A DNA stretch of 64,000 nucleotides from Streptomyces ortus (GCF_026341275.1 NZ_JAIFZO010000002.1:1438361-1502360), one strand, 5' to 3'; counted from the first letter of the stretch, positions 34,719 to 45,593 are shown. The notes: generated by a model not told the origin, from the letters alone. Program-made: numbers and translations.

Positions 34719-35849
34719 ATGTCCTCCGCGCTGACCGATCTTTTCCCCCTCCCGATCGTGCAGGCCCCGATGGCGGGCGGTGTCTCCGTGCCGCAGCTCG
34801 CCGCGGCCGTGTCCGAGGCCGGGGGGCTCGGTTTCCTCGCCGCCGGCTACAAGACGGCCGACGGCATGTACCAGGACATCAAGCAGCTGCGCGGCGCCAC
34901 CACCAGGCCGTTCGGCGTGAACCTCTTCATGCCCCAGCCCGAGTACCCCGGTGCAAGCACCGGCTCCACCGGAGCGGCTGGCGCCGCGCTCCCTTCTGCG
35001 GCAGCCGTCGAGGTCTACGCCCACCAGCTCGCCGGTGAGTCCTCCTGGTACGAGACCGAACTGGGCGACCCCGACAGCGGACGCGACGACGGCTACGACG
35101 CCAAGCTCGCCGTCCTCCTCGACAACCCGGTGCCGGTCGTCTCCTTCCACTTCGGCTGCCCCACCCGCGACGTCCTGGACTCCCTGAGCCGGGCCGGGAC
35201 GCTCACGCTGGTCACCGCGACCACCGCCGAGGAGGCGCAGGCCGTGCAGTGGGCGGGCGCCGACGCGGTGATCGTGCAGGGCGTCGAGGCCGGCGGCCAC
35301 CAGGGCACCCACCGCGACAACCCGGAGACGGACGGCTCCGGCATCGGGCTGATGTCGCTCATCGGGCTGGTCCGCGAGACCGTGCAGATCCCGATCATCG
35401 CGGCCGGCGGCATCATGCGCGGCAGCCAGATCGCCGCCGCGCTGGCCGCCGGAGCGAGCGCCGCCCAGCTCGGCACGGCCTTCCTCGCCACCCCCGAGTC
35501 CGGCGCCAACGCCCTGCACAAGCAGGCGCTGACCAACCCCCTCTTCGTCCGTACGCAGTTGACGCGGGCGTTCTCCGGCAGGCCCGCGCGCGGACTGATG
35601 AACCGCTTCATGCGCGAGCACGGGCCGTACGCGCCCGCCGCCTACCCCGAGGTGCACCACCTCACCTCCGCGCTGCGCAAGGCCGCCGCCAAGGCGGGGG
35701 ACGCGCAGGGCATGGCGCTGTGGGCGGGACAGGGGCACCGGCTCGCCCGCGAACTGCCCGCCGGACAGCTCGTGGAGGTGCTCGCGGCCGAACTCGCCGC
35801 CGCCAGGACAGCGTTGTCGGACGGGCCGGGCGGGGGCGTCGGGCGATGA
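34719..35849 (+). CDS. Nitronate monooxygenase family flavoprotein
   Basis: A 376-residue TIM-barrel FMN enzyme related to nitronate monooxygenase / 2-nitropropane dioxygenase. Motifs: the N-terminal PIVQAPMAGGVSVPQLAAAV, VIVQGVEAGGHQGTHR with the catalytic histidine, and IIAAGGIMRGSQIAAALAAGASAAQLGTAFL for FMN phosphate. It may oxidise toxic nitronates, but family substrates vary. Its stop overlaps the rsmE ATG (ATGA). Confidence 0.9.
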   Translation: MSSALTDLFPLPIVQAPMAGGVSVPQLAAAVSEAGGLGFLAAGYKTADGMYQDIKQLRGATTRPFGVNLFMPQPEYPGASTGSTGAAGAALPSAAAVEVYAHQLAGESSWYETELGDPDSGRDDGYDAKLAVLLDNPVPVVSFHFGCPTRDVLDSLSRAGTLTLVTATTAEEAQAVQWAGADAVIVQGVEAGGHQGTHRDNPETDGSGIGLMSLIGLVRETVQIPIIAAGGIMRGSQIAAALAAGASAAQLGTAFLATPESGANALHKQALTNPLFVRTQLTRAFSGRPARGLMNRFMREHGPYAPAAYPEVHHLTSALRKAAAKAGDAQGMALWAGQGHRLARELPAGQLVEVLAAELAAARTALSDGPGGGVGR

Positions 35850-36592
35850 CCGCGCCGGTGTTCGTGGTGGACGAGGTGCCGGGCGGGCCGCGGTTCGTGC
35901 TCGACGGGCCCGAGGGGCGTCACGCGGTGTCCGTGAAGCGGCTGCGGACCGGTGAGGACGTGGTCCTCACCGACGGGCGCGGACGCTGGGCCGAGGGTGT
36001 CGTCATGACGGCCGAGGGCAAGGACCGGCTCGTCGTGGCGGACCTCCACGCCGTGCACGAGGAGCCGCCGCCCGCTCCTCGTATCACCGTCGTGCAGGCG
36101 CTGCCCAAAGGCGATCGCGGTGAACTGGCCGTCGAGACCATGTCGGAGACCGGCGTCGACGCGATCGTCCCCTGGGCGGCGTCCCGTTGCATCACGCAGT
36201 GGAAGGGCGAGCGGGGGGCGAAGGCGCTCGGGAAGTGGCGGGCCACCGCGCGCGAGGCGGGCAAGCAGTCGCGGCGGGTGCGGTTCGCGGAGGTCGCGGA
36301 CGCGATGACGACGAAGCAGGTTGCCGCGTTTCTCGCCAAAGCGGAGTTCGCGGCGGTGCTGCACGAGGACCGGGGGTATCCCGCCGAGCCGCTCGCCACG
36401 GTCGAGCTGCCCGCCGCGGGGGAGATCGTGCTTGTCGTGGGGCCCGAAGGGGGCGTCTCGCCGGAGGAGTTGGCGACCTTCGCCGAGGCCGGGGCGCGGG
36501 CCTGCCGGCTGGGACGCAGTGTGCTGCGGACGTCCACGGCGGGGACGGCGGCGGTGGCGCTGCTGCTGGGCCGGACGGGGCGTTGGTCGTAG
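35846..36592 (+). CDS. rsmE: 16S rRNA (uracil-1498-N3)-methyltransferase
   Basis: RsmE methylates U1498 of 16S rRNA. The 248-residue product has an N-terminal PUA-like part (VFVVDEVPGG...HAVSVKRLRTGEDV) and a C-terminal SPOUT knot domain (IVLVVGPEGGVSPEEL, LGRSVLRTSTAGTAAVALLL). ATG 35846 overlaps the upstream stop. rsmE near hrcA-dnaJ is a conserved bacterial order. An inverted family A pair follows. Confidence 0.95.
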   Translation: MTAPVFVVDEVPGGPRFVLDGPEGRHAVSVKRLRTGEDVVLTDGRGRWAEGVVMTAEGKDRLVVADLHAVHEEPPPAPRITVVQALPKGDRGELAVETMSETGVDAIVPWAASRCITQWKGERGAKALGKWRATAREAGKQSRRVRFAEVADAMTTKQVAAFLAKAEFAAVLHEDRGYPAEPLATVELPAAGEIVLVVGPEGGVSPEELATFAEAGARACRLGRSVLRTSTAGTAAVALLLGRTGRWS

Positions 36593-36635
36593 CGCCGGTT
36601 CGTCCGCGGGGCCGGTGGGGGTGGGCGCACAGGAT

Positions 36636-36685
36636 TGCGCCGTTCCCCGCGCCCCCAGGCACCTGAGGGCGCGGGGAACGGCGCA
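36636..36685. terminator. Family A inverted pair after rsmE
   Basis: Perfect 19-bp stem (36636-36654 with 36667-36685) made of two opposed family A cores and a 12-base loop, 44 bases past the rsmE stop. It is followed by a GGGGGTTCGGGGGCGGAGCCCCC hairpin (about 36689-36711). Confidence 0.85.
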
Positions 36686-36775
36686 GCGGGGGGTTCGGGG
36701 GCGGAGCCCCCGTGTGGGTGAGTGTGGCCGCAAGGGGGCTACCGCGGGCGGGCGAGCAGTGGCACGCTGCCGTGC

Positions 36776-37306
36776 ATGGGGGCACTGAGGCGTATACGGC
36801 ACCGCGGCCCGGCGATCGCTCTGACCGCGATCTCGGCCGTGTTCGCGCTGGTCGCGTGTGAACCGGGCGACGGCCTGAACACCGCGGCCGTCGCGATCAC
36901 CACCGACCAGAAGGGCACGAGCGAGCTGGAGAAGCGGGGCGTGGACGTGCAGTGGCTCACCTGCACCTCCTCGTACGGCGACAAGGCCGCGTCCACCCCG
37001 ACCGCGAGCGTGCACACCGTGGCGTCCGTCGACTGCACGGGCGAGACCAAGGACGGGCAGGACATCAGCATCAAGGGCCAGGTGACCCAGGAGGTCAACG
37101 GCACCTGCGTACGCGGCGATCTCACCGCCACGGTCGGCGGCAAGCAGGTCTTCCGGGTGAACGTCCTCGGCAACTGCCAGGCCGAGACCCCGCCCGTCGA
37201 CAACAAAACGACACCACCGCCCGACCAGCCGGGGGCGACCGTCACCGTCACACGGACCGTGACCGTGTATCCGAACCCGAGTTGCTCCTGCATCTCGGGA
37301 AAGTGA
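36776..37306 (+). CDS. Lipoprotein of unknown function
   Basis: A 176-residue secreted lipoprotein. It has a signal peptide (MGALRRIRHRGPAIALTAIS) with lipobox ALVAC (Cys near residue 29). The mature part is Thr/Val-rich with four cysteines in pairs (WLTCTSS, VDCTGET, GTCVRGD, GNCQAET), so disulfides are likely. It ends in a Pro/Thr linker and a short repeat of VTVTRTVTVYPNP with CSCISGK at the terminus. No family recognised. Confidence 0.82.
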   Translation: MGALRRIRHRGPAIALTAISAVFALVACEPGDGLNTAAVAITTDQKGTSELEKRGVDVQWLTCTSSYGDKAASTPTASVHTVASVDCTGETKDGQDISIKGQVTQEVNGTCVRGDLTATVGGKQVFRVNVLGNCQAETPPVDNKTTPPPDQPGATVTVTRTVTVYPNPSCSCISGK

Positions 37307-37366
37307 TCAATGGATGGAAAGTGATCGATGCGACGTAGCGGGTCGGCCCGGGGAAGTGATCGAAAG
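37298..37366 (+). promoter_or_regulatory. Three GGAAAGTGATC repeats upstream of the S41 peptidase gene
   Basis: GAAAGTGATC-type motifs occur at about 37300, 37317 and 37352 (GTGATC cores at 37303, 37321 and 37356), so 18 and 35 bases apart. The first overlaps the stop codon of the lipoprotein gene. They may be operator copies controlling the S41 peptidase gene; no known regulator consensus fits. Confidence 0.4.
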
Positions 37367-37404
37367 CTCTGGTCGCGCCCGGGACGACTGCATAGGGTGA
37401 TCGG

Positions 37405-40400
37405 GTGACACAGCCTGCATCCGCCGCATCCGCATCCGCCGCATCCGCCGCGACCTCCGCGTATCTCCGGTATCCGCACCTGCACGGTGAGTTGATCACC
37501 TTCACCGCCGAGGACGACGTCTGGGTGGCGCCGCTCGACGGCGGCCGTGCCTGGCGGGTCAGTGCCGACAACGTCCCCGTCAACCATCCACGGATCTCCC
37601 CCGACGGGACGACCGTGGCCTGGACCTCGACCCGCGACGGCGCCCCCGAGGCGCACATCGCCCCCGTCGACGGAGGCCCCGCCACACGCCTGACGTACTG
37701 GGGCAGTTGGAAGACCCAGGTGCGCGGCTGGACCCCCGACGGGCAGGTGCTCGCGCTCAGCTCGCAGGGCCAGGCGAGCCTGCGCCGCAGCTGGGCCCGC
37801 GCGGTCCCGCTCGACGGCGGCCCCGCGACCACCCTCCCGTACGGGCCCGTCGGCGATGTGGCCCACGGCCCCGGCGGAACCGTTCTGCTGTCCGCGCCCA
37901 TGGGCCGCGAGGCCGCCTGGTGGAAGCGCTACCGGGGCGGCACCGCGGGCAAGCTGTGGATCGACCGCGAGAGCGGGGAGGAGCGGCGCGGCGAGTTCGT
38001 ACGGCTGCACGCCGATCTCGACGGGAACATCGAGTACCCCTCGTGGGTCGGGGAGCGGGTCGTCTTTCTCTCCGACCACGAAGGCGTGGGAGCCGTGTAC
38101 TCCTCCCTCGCCGACGAGTCGGACCTGGTGCGGCACACCGGGATCGAGGGCTTCTACGCCCGGCACGCCGCCACCGACGGGACCCGCGTCGTGTACGCGT
38201 CCGCCGGTGAGCTGTGGATCCTCGACGACCTCGACGGGGCCGAGCCGCGCCGGCTCGACATCCGGCTCGGCGGACAGCGCGTCGACCTGCAGCCGCATCC
38301 CGTGAACGCCGCCCGCTGGTTCGGCGCCGCCGCCCCCGACCACACCGGACGCGGCAGCGCGGTCGCCGTGCGCGGAGCCGTCCACTGGGTCACCCACCGC
38401 TCGGGCCCCGCCCGCGCGCTCGCCGCCGAACAGGGCGTACGGGCCAGGCTGCCCCGCACCTTCCGCGCCGACGGCGAGGAACACGTGGTGTGGGTGACCG
38501 ACGCGGAGGGCGACGACGCGCTGGAGTTCGCCCCGGCGACCGGCGTGGCACCCGGCGCCACCCCGCGCAGGCTCGCCGCCGGACAGCTCGGCCGCGTCCT
38601 CGGGCTCGCCATGGCACCCGACGGCAGCCGGGCCGCGGTCGCCTCGCACGACGGACGCGTCCTGCTCGTCGAACGCGAGACCGGCGAGGTCCGCGAGGTG
38701 GACCGAAGCGAGGACGGCGAGGTCCTGGGGCTCGTCTTCTCACCCGACTCGGCCTGGCTGGCCTGGTCGCATCCCGGTCCGCGCCCGCTGCGCCAGCTCA
38801 AGCTCGCCAACACCGCCGACCTGTCGGTGACCGAGGCGACCCCGCTGCGCTTCCGCGACTACGCGCCCGCGTTCACCCTCGACGGGAAGCACCTGGCCTT
38901 CCTGTCCGCGCGCTCCTTCGACCCCGTCTACGACGAGCACGTCTTCGACCTCGCCTTCGTCGGGGGCTCCCGGCCGCATCTCATCACCCTCGCCGCGACC
39001 ACCCCCTCGCCCTTCGGGCCGCAGCGGCACGGGCGGCCCTTCGAGGCGCCCGACAAGGACGAGACACCCGACAGCGAGGGCTCCCCGGCCACCCGCATCG
39101 ACCTCGACGGGCTCGGGGACCGCATCGTGCCGTTCCCCGTCGAGGCCGCCCGCTACACCGGACTGCGGGCCGCCAAGGACGGACTGCTGTGGCTGCGGCA
39201 CCCCGTGCGCGGTGTGCTGGGCGCCTCCCGCGCCACCCCCGACGACCCGGACCCCAAGACCGACCTGGAGCGCTACGACCTCGTCCAGCAGCGCATCGAG
39301 CACCTCGCCTCGGACGCCGACGGCTTCATGGTCACCGGCGACGGCAAGCGGATCCTGCTGTGGACCGACGGCAAGCTGAAGGTCGTACCGAGCGACCGGC
39401 GCGCCTCGAACGACGACGAGAGCGACACCAACATCACCGTCGACCTGTCACGCATCCGCCGATACGTCGACCCGGCCGCCGAGTGGCGCCAGATGTACGA
39501 CGAGACCGGCCGCCTCATGCGCGACAACTTCTGGCGCCCCGACCTGGGCGGCACCGACTGGGACGGCGTACTGGACCGCTACCGGCCCGTCCTCGACCGG
39601 GTCGCCACCCACGACGACCTGGTCGACCTCCTCTGGGAGGTGCAGGGCGAGCTCGGCACCTCGCACGCGTACGTCATGCCGCGCGGCGGGTTCGGGCACG
39701 GGGAGCGGCAGGGGCTGCTCGGCGCCGACATCTCCCGCCACGAGGACGGCCCGCAAGGGGCGCCGCTGTGGCGTATCGACCGCATCCTGCCCTCCGAGAC
39801 CTCCGACCCCGACGCGCAGTCGCCGCTCGCGGCGCCCGGCGTCGCGGTGCGCGCGGGCGACGCGATCGTGGCCGTCTCCGGGCAGCCCGTCGACCCGGTC
39901 GCGGGGCCCTGGCCGCTGCTCGTCGGCACGGCCGGCAAGCCCGTCGAGCTGACCGTCTCCCCGGCGGGCGGCGGCGATCCGCGGCACGCGGTGGTCGTGC
40001 CGATGTCCGACGAGGAGCCGCTGCGCTACCACGCGTGGGTCGCCGACCGGCGCGCCTACGTGCACGAGAAGTCCGGCGGCCGGCTCGGGTATCTGCACGT
40101 GCCCGACATGCAGGCGCCCGGCTGGGCGCAGATCCACCGCGACCTGCGGATCGAGGTGGCGCGGGAGGGTCTGGTCGTGGACATCCGCGAGAACCGCGGC
40201 GGGCACACCTCGCAGCTCGTCATCGAGAAGCTCGCCCGGCGCATCGTGGGCTGGGACCTCGCGCGGGGGATGCGGCCGACGAGCTATCCGGAGGACGCGC
40301 CCCGCGGGCCCGTCGTGGCCGTCGCCAACGAGTTCTCCGGTTCGGACGGGGACATCGTGAACGCGGCGATCAAGGCGCTGGGGATCGGGCCGGTCGTGGG

Positions 40401-40671
40401 CACGCGTACGTGGGGCGGGGTCGTCGGGATCGACAGCCGGTACCGGCTGGTCGACGGGACGCTGGTCACCCAGCCCAAGTACGCGTTCTGGCTTGAGGGG
40501 TACGAGTGGGGGGTGGAGAACCACGGGGTCGATCCGGACGTCGAGGTGATCCAGACGCCGCAGGATCACGCCGCGGGGCGTGACGTACAGCTCGACGAGG
40601 CGATTCGCATCGCGCTGGAGGGGCTGGAGGAGAGGCCGGCGAAGGCGGCGCCGGAGTTGCCGGGGGCGTGA
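37405..40671 (+). CDS. Tricorn-like S41 peptidase
   Basis: A 1088-residue cytosolic-type protease of the tricorn family, which trims peptides released by larger proteases. Order seen: beta-propeller repeats (PD40-like blocks such as HPRISPDGTTVAWTS, SPDSAWLAWS) over about residues 20-660, a helical C1 part, a PDZ domain (about 770-870, VRAGDAIVAVSGQPV), and an S41 core. The catalytic Ser-His pair is in LGTSHAYV and the nucleophile Ser in EFSGSDGDIVN. No signal peptide; GTG start. The N-terminus is Ala/Ser-rich and repetitive (ASAASASAAS). Confidence 0.92.
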   Translation: MTQPASAASASAASAATSAYLRYPHLHGELITFTAEDDVWVAPLDGGRAWRVSADNVPVNHPRISPDGTTVAWTSTRDGAPEAHIAPVDGGPATRLTYWGSWKTQVRGWTPDGQVLALSSQGQASLRRSWARAVPLDGGPATTLPYGPVGDVAHGPGGTVLLSAPMGREAAWWKRYRGGTAGKLWIDRESGEERRGEFVRLHADLDGNIEYPSWVGERVVFLSDHEGVGAVYSSLADESDLVRHTGIEGFYARHAATDGTRVVYASAGELWILDDLDGAEPRRLDIRLGGQRVDLQPHPVNAARWFGAAAPDHTGRGSAVAVRGAVHWVTHRSGPARALAAEQGVRARLPRTFRADGEEHVVWVTDAEGDDALEFAPATGVAPGATPRRLAAGQLGRVLGLAMAPDGSRAAVASHDGRVLLVERETGEVREVDRSEDGEVLGLVFSPDSAWLAWSHPGPRPLRQLKLANTADLSVTEATPLRFRDYAPAFTLDGKHLAFLSARSFDPVYDEHVFDLAFVGGSRPHLITLAATTPSPFGPQRHGRPFEAPDKDETPDSEGSPATRIDLDGLGDRIVPFPVEAARYTGLRAAKDGLLWLRHPVRGVLGASRATPDDPDPKTDLERYDLVQQRIEHLASDADGFMVTGDGKRILLWTDGKLKVVPSDRRASNDDESDTNITVDLSRIRRYVDPAAEWRQMYDETGRLMRDNFWRPDLGGTDWDGVLDRYRPVLDRVATHDDLVDLLWEVQGELGTSHAYVMPRGGFGHGERQGLLGADISRHEDGPQGAPLWRIDRILPSETSDPDAQSPLAAPGVAVRAGDAIVAVSGQPVDPVAGPWPLLVGTAGKPVELTVSPAGGGDPRHAVVVPMSDEEPLRYHAWVADRRAYVHEKSGGRLGYLHVPDMQAPGWAQIHRDLRIEVAREGLVVDIRENRGGHTSQLVIEKLARRIVGWDLARGMRPTSYPEDAPRGPVVAVANEFSGSDGDIVNAAIKALGIGPVVGTRTWGGVVGIDSRYRLVDGTLVTQPKYAFWLEGYEWGVENHGVDPDVEVIQTPQDHAAGRDVQLDEAIRIALEGLEERPAKAAPELPGA

Positions 40672-40715
40672 GGGGTGCGCTCGGCGGGTGCGGGGGCGTT
40701 GGGCCGGCCTCAAGG

Positions 40716-40820
40716 GTTGCGCCGTTCCCCGCGCCCCCAGAAGCGAAAGGCGAAAGACTGCGCCGTTCCCCGCGCCCCCAGGATGTCCGCGTCCCCAAGA
40801 AGTCCGCGCCCCTGAGGAAT
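40716..40820. repeat. Family A repeats after the S41 peptidase gene
   Basis: Two direct family A cores (GCGCCGTTCCCCGCGCCCCC near 40720 and 40761), then decayed copies (GTCCGCGTCCCC, GTCCGCGCCCCTGAGG) up to about 40818. They sit between the S41 peptidase and HIT protein genes. Confidence 0.7.
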
Positions 40821-40873
40821 CGGTGCTCGGTACCATGCCTGAGCATCGATCACTTGGGATGAGGAGGCGCGTA

Positions 40874-41227
40874 ATGGCAGGGGAACCGCAGGACGACTGT
40901 CTGTTCTGCAAGATCGTCGGGGGGAAGATCCCGGCGACCGTCGTTCGTGAGACCGACACGACTCTGGCCTTCCGGGACATAAACCCGCAGGCACCCACCC
41001 ACATCCTGGTGATTCCGAAGGTCCACCACCCGGACGCCGCCTCCCTCGCCGCCGCCGAACCGGCGATCCTCGCCGACGTCGTGCGCGAGGCCGGTGAGGT
41101 CGCCGCCGAGGAGAAGCTCGACAGCTACCGCCTCGTCTTCAACACCGGCAGCGGCGCCGGCCAGACCGTCTTCCACGCGCACGCCCATGTGCTGGGCGGT
41201 CGCGGCCTGCAGTGGCCCCCCGGATAA
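40874..41227 (+). CDS. HIT-family nucleotide-binding protein
   Basis: A 117-residue histidine-triad hydrolase of the Hint type, acting on nucleoside phosphoramidates or related compounds. It has the N-terminal zinc-type start [13 protein letters not shown] and the triad HAHAHVLGG near the C-terminus (HxHxHxx). ATG 40874 has GAGGAGG seven bases upstream. It precedes rnz closely. Confidence 0.93.
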   Translation: MAGEPQDDCLFCKIVGGKIPATVVRETDTTLAFRDINPQAPTHILVIPKVHHPDAASLAAAEPAILADVVREAGEVAAEEKLDSYRLVFNTGSGAGQTVFHAHAHVLGGRGLQWPPG

Positions 41228-41259
41228 CGACCGCACAGGAAGAGACCGGACAACCCGAC

Positions 41260-42165
41260 GTGTCCGTACGTGAATTGGTGGTCCTCGGGACCGCCAGCCA
41301 GGTCCCCACCCGGCACCGCAACCACAACGGCTATCTGCTGCGCTGGGACGGCGAGGGCATCCTCTTCGATCCCGGCGAGGGCACGCAGCGGCAGATGCTG
41401 CGTGCCGGGGTCGCCGCGCACGACCTGCACCGGATCTGCGTCACGCACTTCCACGGGGACCACTCGCTGGGCCTGGCCGGGGTGATCCAGCGGATCAACC
41501 TCGACCGGGTGCCGCACGAGATCAGCGCGCACTATCCGCGCTCCGGGCAGAAGTTCTTCGACCGGCTGCGGTACGCGACCGCCTACCGCGAGACGGTCGC
41601 GCTCACCGAGGCCCCGGTGGACGCCGACGGGGTCCTCGCCACCGCGAAGGCGTACACGCTGGAGGCGCGCGGGCTGTCCCATCCCGTCGAGTCGTACGGG
41701 TACCGGCTCGTCGAGCCCGACGGGCGGCGGATGCTGGGCGACCGGCTCGCCGCGCACGGGATCAAGGGGCCGGACGTGGGGCGGATCCAGCGGGAGGGCG
41801 TGCTCGGGGACGTCACGCTGGACGACGTGAGCGAGGTGCGGCGCGGGCAGCGGTTCGCGTTCGTCATGGACACCCGGCTGTGCGACGGGGTGTACGCGCT
41901 CGCCGAGGGCTGCGATCTGCTCGTCATCGAGTCGACGTTCCTGGACGAGGACGTGCGGCTCGCCGTCGACCACGGGCACCTCACCGCCGGGCAGGCGGCG
42001 ACCGTGGCGCGCGACGCCGGCGTACGGCATCTGGTGCTCACGCACTTCAGCCAGCGGTACTCCGATCCGGCCGAGTTCGAGCGGCAGGCGCGGGCCGCCG
42101 GGTTCGAGGGGGAGCTGACCGTGGCACACGATCTGCTGAGGGTGCCGGTTCCGAAGCGTCGGTGA
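41260..42165 (+). CDS. rnz: Ribonuclease Z
   Basis: tRNA 3'-processing endonuclease, 301 residues, zinc-dependent MBL fold. Motifs: [19 protein letters not shown] (start region), [12 protein letters not shown], the metal motif [10 protein letters not shown] near residue 65, [11 protein letters not shown], and the late [11 protein letters not shown] 41260 is chosen because it gives the normal N-terminus. It lies between the HIT gene and the deaminase gene in a tight rightward cluster. Confidence 0.93.
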   Translation: MSVRELVVLGTASQVPTRHRNHNGYLLRWDGEGILFDPGEGTQRQMLRAGVAAHDLHRICVTHFHGDHSLGLAGVIQRINLDRVPHEISAHYPRSGQKFFDRLRYATAYRETVALTEAPVDADGVLATAKAYTLEARGLSHPVESYGYRLVEPDGRRMLGDRLAAHGIKGPDVGRIQREGVLGDVTLDDVSEVRRGQRFAFVMDTRLCDGVYALAEGCDLLVIESTFLDEDVRLAVDHGHLTAGQAATVARDAGVRHLVLTHFSQRYSDPAEFERQARAAGFEGELTVAHDLLRVPVPKRR

Positions 42166-42185
42166 AACACCCGTACCATTCTTCG

Positions 42186-43190
42186 ATGCCCCTCCCCAAA
42201 GCTGAACTGCACCTGCACATCGAAGGCACGCTGGAGCCCGAGCTGGCCTTCGCCCTGGCCGACCGCAACGGGATCACGCTGCCGTACGCGGACACGGAGA
42301 AGCTGCGCACGGCGTACGACTTCACCGATCTGCAGTCGTTCCTGAACCTGTACTACGGGCTCATGGCGGTGCTGCGGACCGAGAACGACTTCGCGGACCT
42401 CGCCGACGCGTATCTCGCGCGCGCCGCCGCCCAGGGGGTGCGGCACGCGGAGATCTTCTTCGACCCGCAGGCGCACCTCGCGCGCGGTGTCGGGATCGAG
42501 ACGGTGGTCGAAGGGCTCGGGCGGGCGCTCGACCGCGCCGAGGCCGTGCACGGGGTCTCCACCCAGCTGATCATGTGCTTCCTGCGGGACGAGTCCGCCG
42601 GCTCGGCGCTGAAGACCCTGGAGACCGCGAAGCCCTACCTGGCGCCGCACGGCCCCATCGTCGGCGTCGGACTCGACTCCGCCGAGGTCGGACACCCGCC
42701 CGCCAAGTTCCGCGAGGTGTACGAGGCCGCCGCCGCGCTGGGACTGCGACGGGTCGCGCACGCGGGCGAGGAGGGGCCACCCGCGTACATCACCGAGGCG
42801 CTCGACGTGCTCGGCGCCGAGCGGATCGACCACGGACTGCGCTGCATGGAGGACCCGGAGCTGGTGGCCCGGCTGGTACGGGACCGGGTGCCGCTGACGC
42901 TGTGCCCGCTGTCCAACGTACGGCTGAGGGCCGTCGACGTCCTGGCGGAGCACCCGCTGCCCGCGATGCTCGACGCGGGACTGCTGTGCACCGTCAACTC
43001 CGACGACCCCGCCTACTTCGGCGGCTACGCCGGGGACACCTTCTACGCCGTGCGTACGGCCCTCGGGCTCTCCCCGGAGCGGCTGCGCGAATTGGCCCGC
43101 AACTCGTTCGTCGCCTCCTTCCTGGAACACGACGAGGAGCGGCGGGCCCGGTACATCGCCGAGGTGGAGGCGTACGAGTTCGGGGCGTGA
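42186..43190 (+). CDS. Adenine/adenosine deaminase family amidohydrolase, probably adenine deaminase
   Basis: A 334-residue zinc amidohydrolase of the ADA superfamily. Metal ligands appear in ELHLHIEGTLE, VAHAGEEGPP and TVNSDDPAYFGGY, with ERIDHGLR and LTLCPLSN between. The segment GVGLDSAEVGHPPAKF and FFDPQAHLARG match, from memory, the adenine deaminase subgroup (such as PA0148) rather than classical adenosine deaminases, which carry a different substrate loop. It is therefore likely to act on adenine, although it would commonly be labelled add. ATG at 42186. A PfkB kinase gene follows. Confidence 0.85.
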   Translation: MPLPKAELHLHIEGTLEPELAFALADRNGITLPYADTEKLRTAYDFTDLQSFLNLYYGLMAVLRTENDFADLADAYLARAAAQGVRHAEIFFDPQAHLARGVGIETVVEGLGRALDRAEAVHGVSTQLIMCFLRDESAGSALKTLETAKPYLAPHGPIVGVGLDSAEVGHPPAKFREVYEAAAALGLRRVAHAGEEGPPAYITEALDVLGAERIDHGLRCMEDPELVARLVRDRVPLTLCPLSNVRLRAVDVLAEHPLPAMLDAGLLCTVNSDDPAYFGGYAGDTFYAVRTALGLSPERLRELARNSFVASFLEHDEERRARYIAEVEAYEFGA

Positions 43191-43257
43191 CCCTCCCCGC
43201 CCTGAAGAGCGTTTGGTGCACACTGGCCTGGATCCGCACCACTCCAGGGAGCGCACC

Positions 43258-44367
43258 GTGACCGCGACCAACGGGAAGGGACCGTACCGACAGGCCCAGT
43301 TCGACCCACTGGCCGAACTGCGCCGCTCCGACGACCCGCCCTGGGACGTCTATCTCACCGGCACCGTCTTCCTCGACATCATCTTCACCGGACTCGACAC
43401 CGCCCCCGTCCGCGGGACCGAGTCCTGGGCCCGCGGCATGGGATCGAGCCCCGGCGGCGTGGCGAACATGGCGACCGCGCTGGCCAGGCTCGGCCTGAAG
43501 ACCTCCCTCGCGGCGGCCTTCGGGGACGACCACTACGGGGAGTACTGCTGGGACGCCCTGGAGCAGGGCGAGCACATCGACCTCTCCACGTCCCGCACCG
43601 CGCCCGGCTGGCACTCCCCGGTGACCGTCTCGATGGCGTACGAGGGCGAGCGGACCATGGTCAGCCACGGCCACGAGCCGCCCCCGGAGGAACCCGCCCC
43701 CGACTGCTCGCCCCGCGCGCGGGCGGCCGTCGCCTCGCTGACACCGGGTACCAGCGCGCACTGGATCGCCGGGGCGGCGGAGCGGGGCACCCGCATCTTC
43801 GCCGACGTGGGCTGGGACGACACGGGCCGCTGGGACCTCGCCGGGCTCCCCGACCTGCGGCACTGCGAGGCGTTCCTGCCGAACGCCGAGGAGGCCATGC
43901 GGTACACGGGCGCCTCATGTCCCCGCGCCGCCGCGCACGCGCTCACCGAGCACGTACCGCTGGCCGTCGTCACGCTCGGTGCCGAGGGCGCGTACGCCGT
44001 GGACCGCAGGACCGGTGAGACCGCGGAGGTGCCGGCCATCGAGGTCGAGGCGATGGATCCGACCGGCGCCGGGGACGTCTTCGTCGCGGGGTTCGTGACG
44101 GGCACGCTGGCCGGCTGGCCGCTCGCCGACCGCCTCGCCTTCGCGGGCCTCACCGCGGCCCTCTCGGTCCAGGAGTTCGGCGGATCGCTGTCCGCGCCCG
44201 GCTGGTCGGAGATCGCCGCCTGGTGGCGCCGCGTGCAGTCCTACGACCACCAGGACCCCGCGGCGCTCGGCCGGTACGCCTTCCTGGAACCGCTGCTTCC
44301 GGGGAGCGCCCGCCCCTGGCCCCTGAGACGGGCCGTACCGACGATCGGCTTCCGCAGCTCCGCGTGA
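43258..44367 (+). CDS. PfkB-family carbohydrate kinase
   Basis: A 369-residue ribokinase-fold sugar or nucleoside kinase. It has an N-terminal extension of about 35 residues, then VYLTGTVFLDIIFTGL, the GG substrate loop GMGSSPGGVANMATALARLG, and the C-terminal catalytic motif MDPTGAGDVFVAGFVTG. Substrate unknown. The position after a deaminase suggests purine or ribose salvage, which is inference. The GTG at 43258 follows GGGAG. Confidence 0.88.
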   Translation: MTATNGKGPYRQAQFDPLAELRRSDDPPWDVYLTGTVFLDIIFTGLDTAPVRGTESWARGMGSSPGGVANMATALARLGLKTSLAAAFGDDHYGEYCWDALEQGEHIDLSTSRTAPGWHSPVTVSMAYEGERTMVSHGHEPPPEEPAPDCSPRARAAVASLTPGTSAHWIAGAAERGTRIFADVGWDDTGRWDLAGLPDLRHCEAFLPNAEEAMRYTGASCPRAAAHALTEHVPLAVVTLGAEGAYAVDRRTGETAEVPAIEVEAMDPTGAGDVFVAGFVTGTLAGWPLADRLAFAGLTAALSVQEFGGSLSAPGWSEIAAWWRRVQSYDHQDPAALGRYAFLEPLLPGSARPWPLRRAVPTIGFRSSA

Positions 44368-44522
44368 GGCCCCACGGGGGCGGGACCGCCTCCCGTGCCA
44401 CACCTGCGGCGGAAAAGTCCTACGGTGTTGTCGGTGCCCCGACGTACTCTTGGAGACACAAGGCTGCCGTACCGGCAAGCGTGCCTCACCGAGGAGGATG
44501 AGCAGGCCTTCAGAGCCGGCCC

Positions 44523-45581
<1,059 letters not shown>

Positions 45582-45593
45582 ACCAGCGCGACC

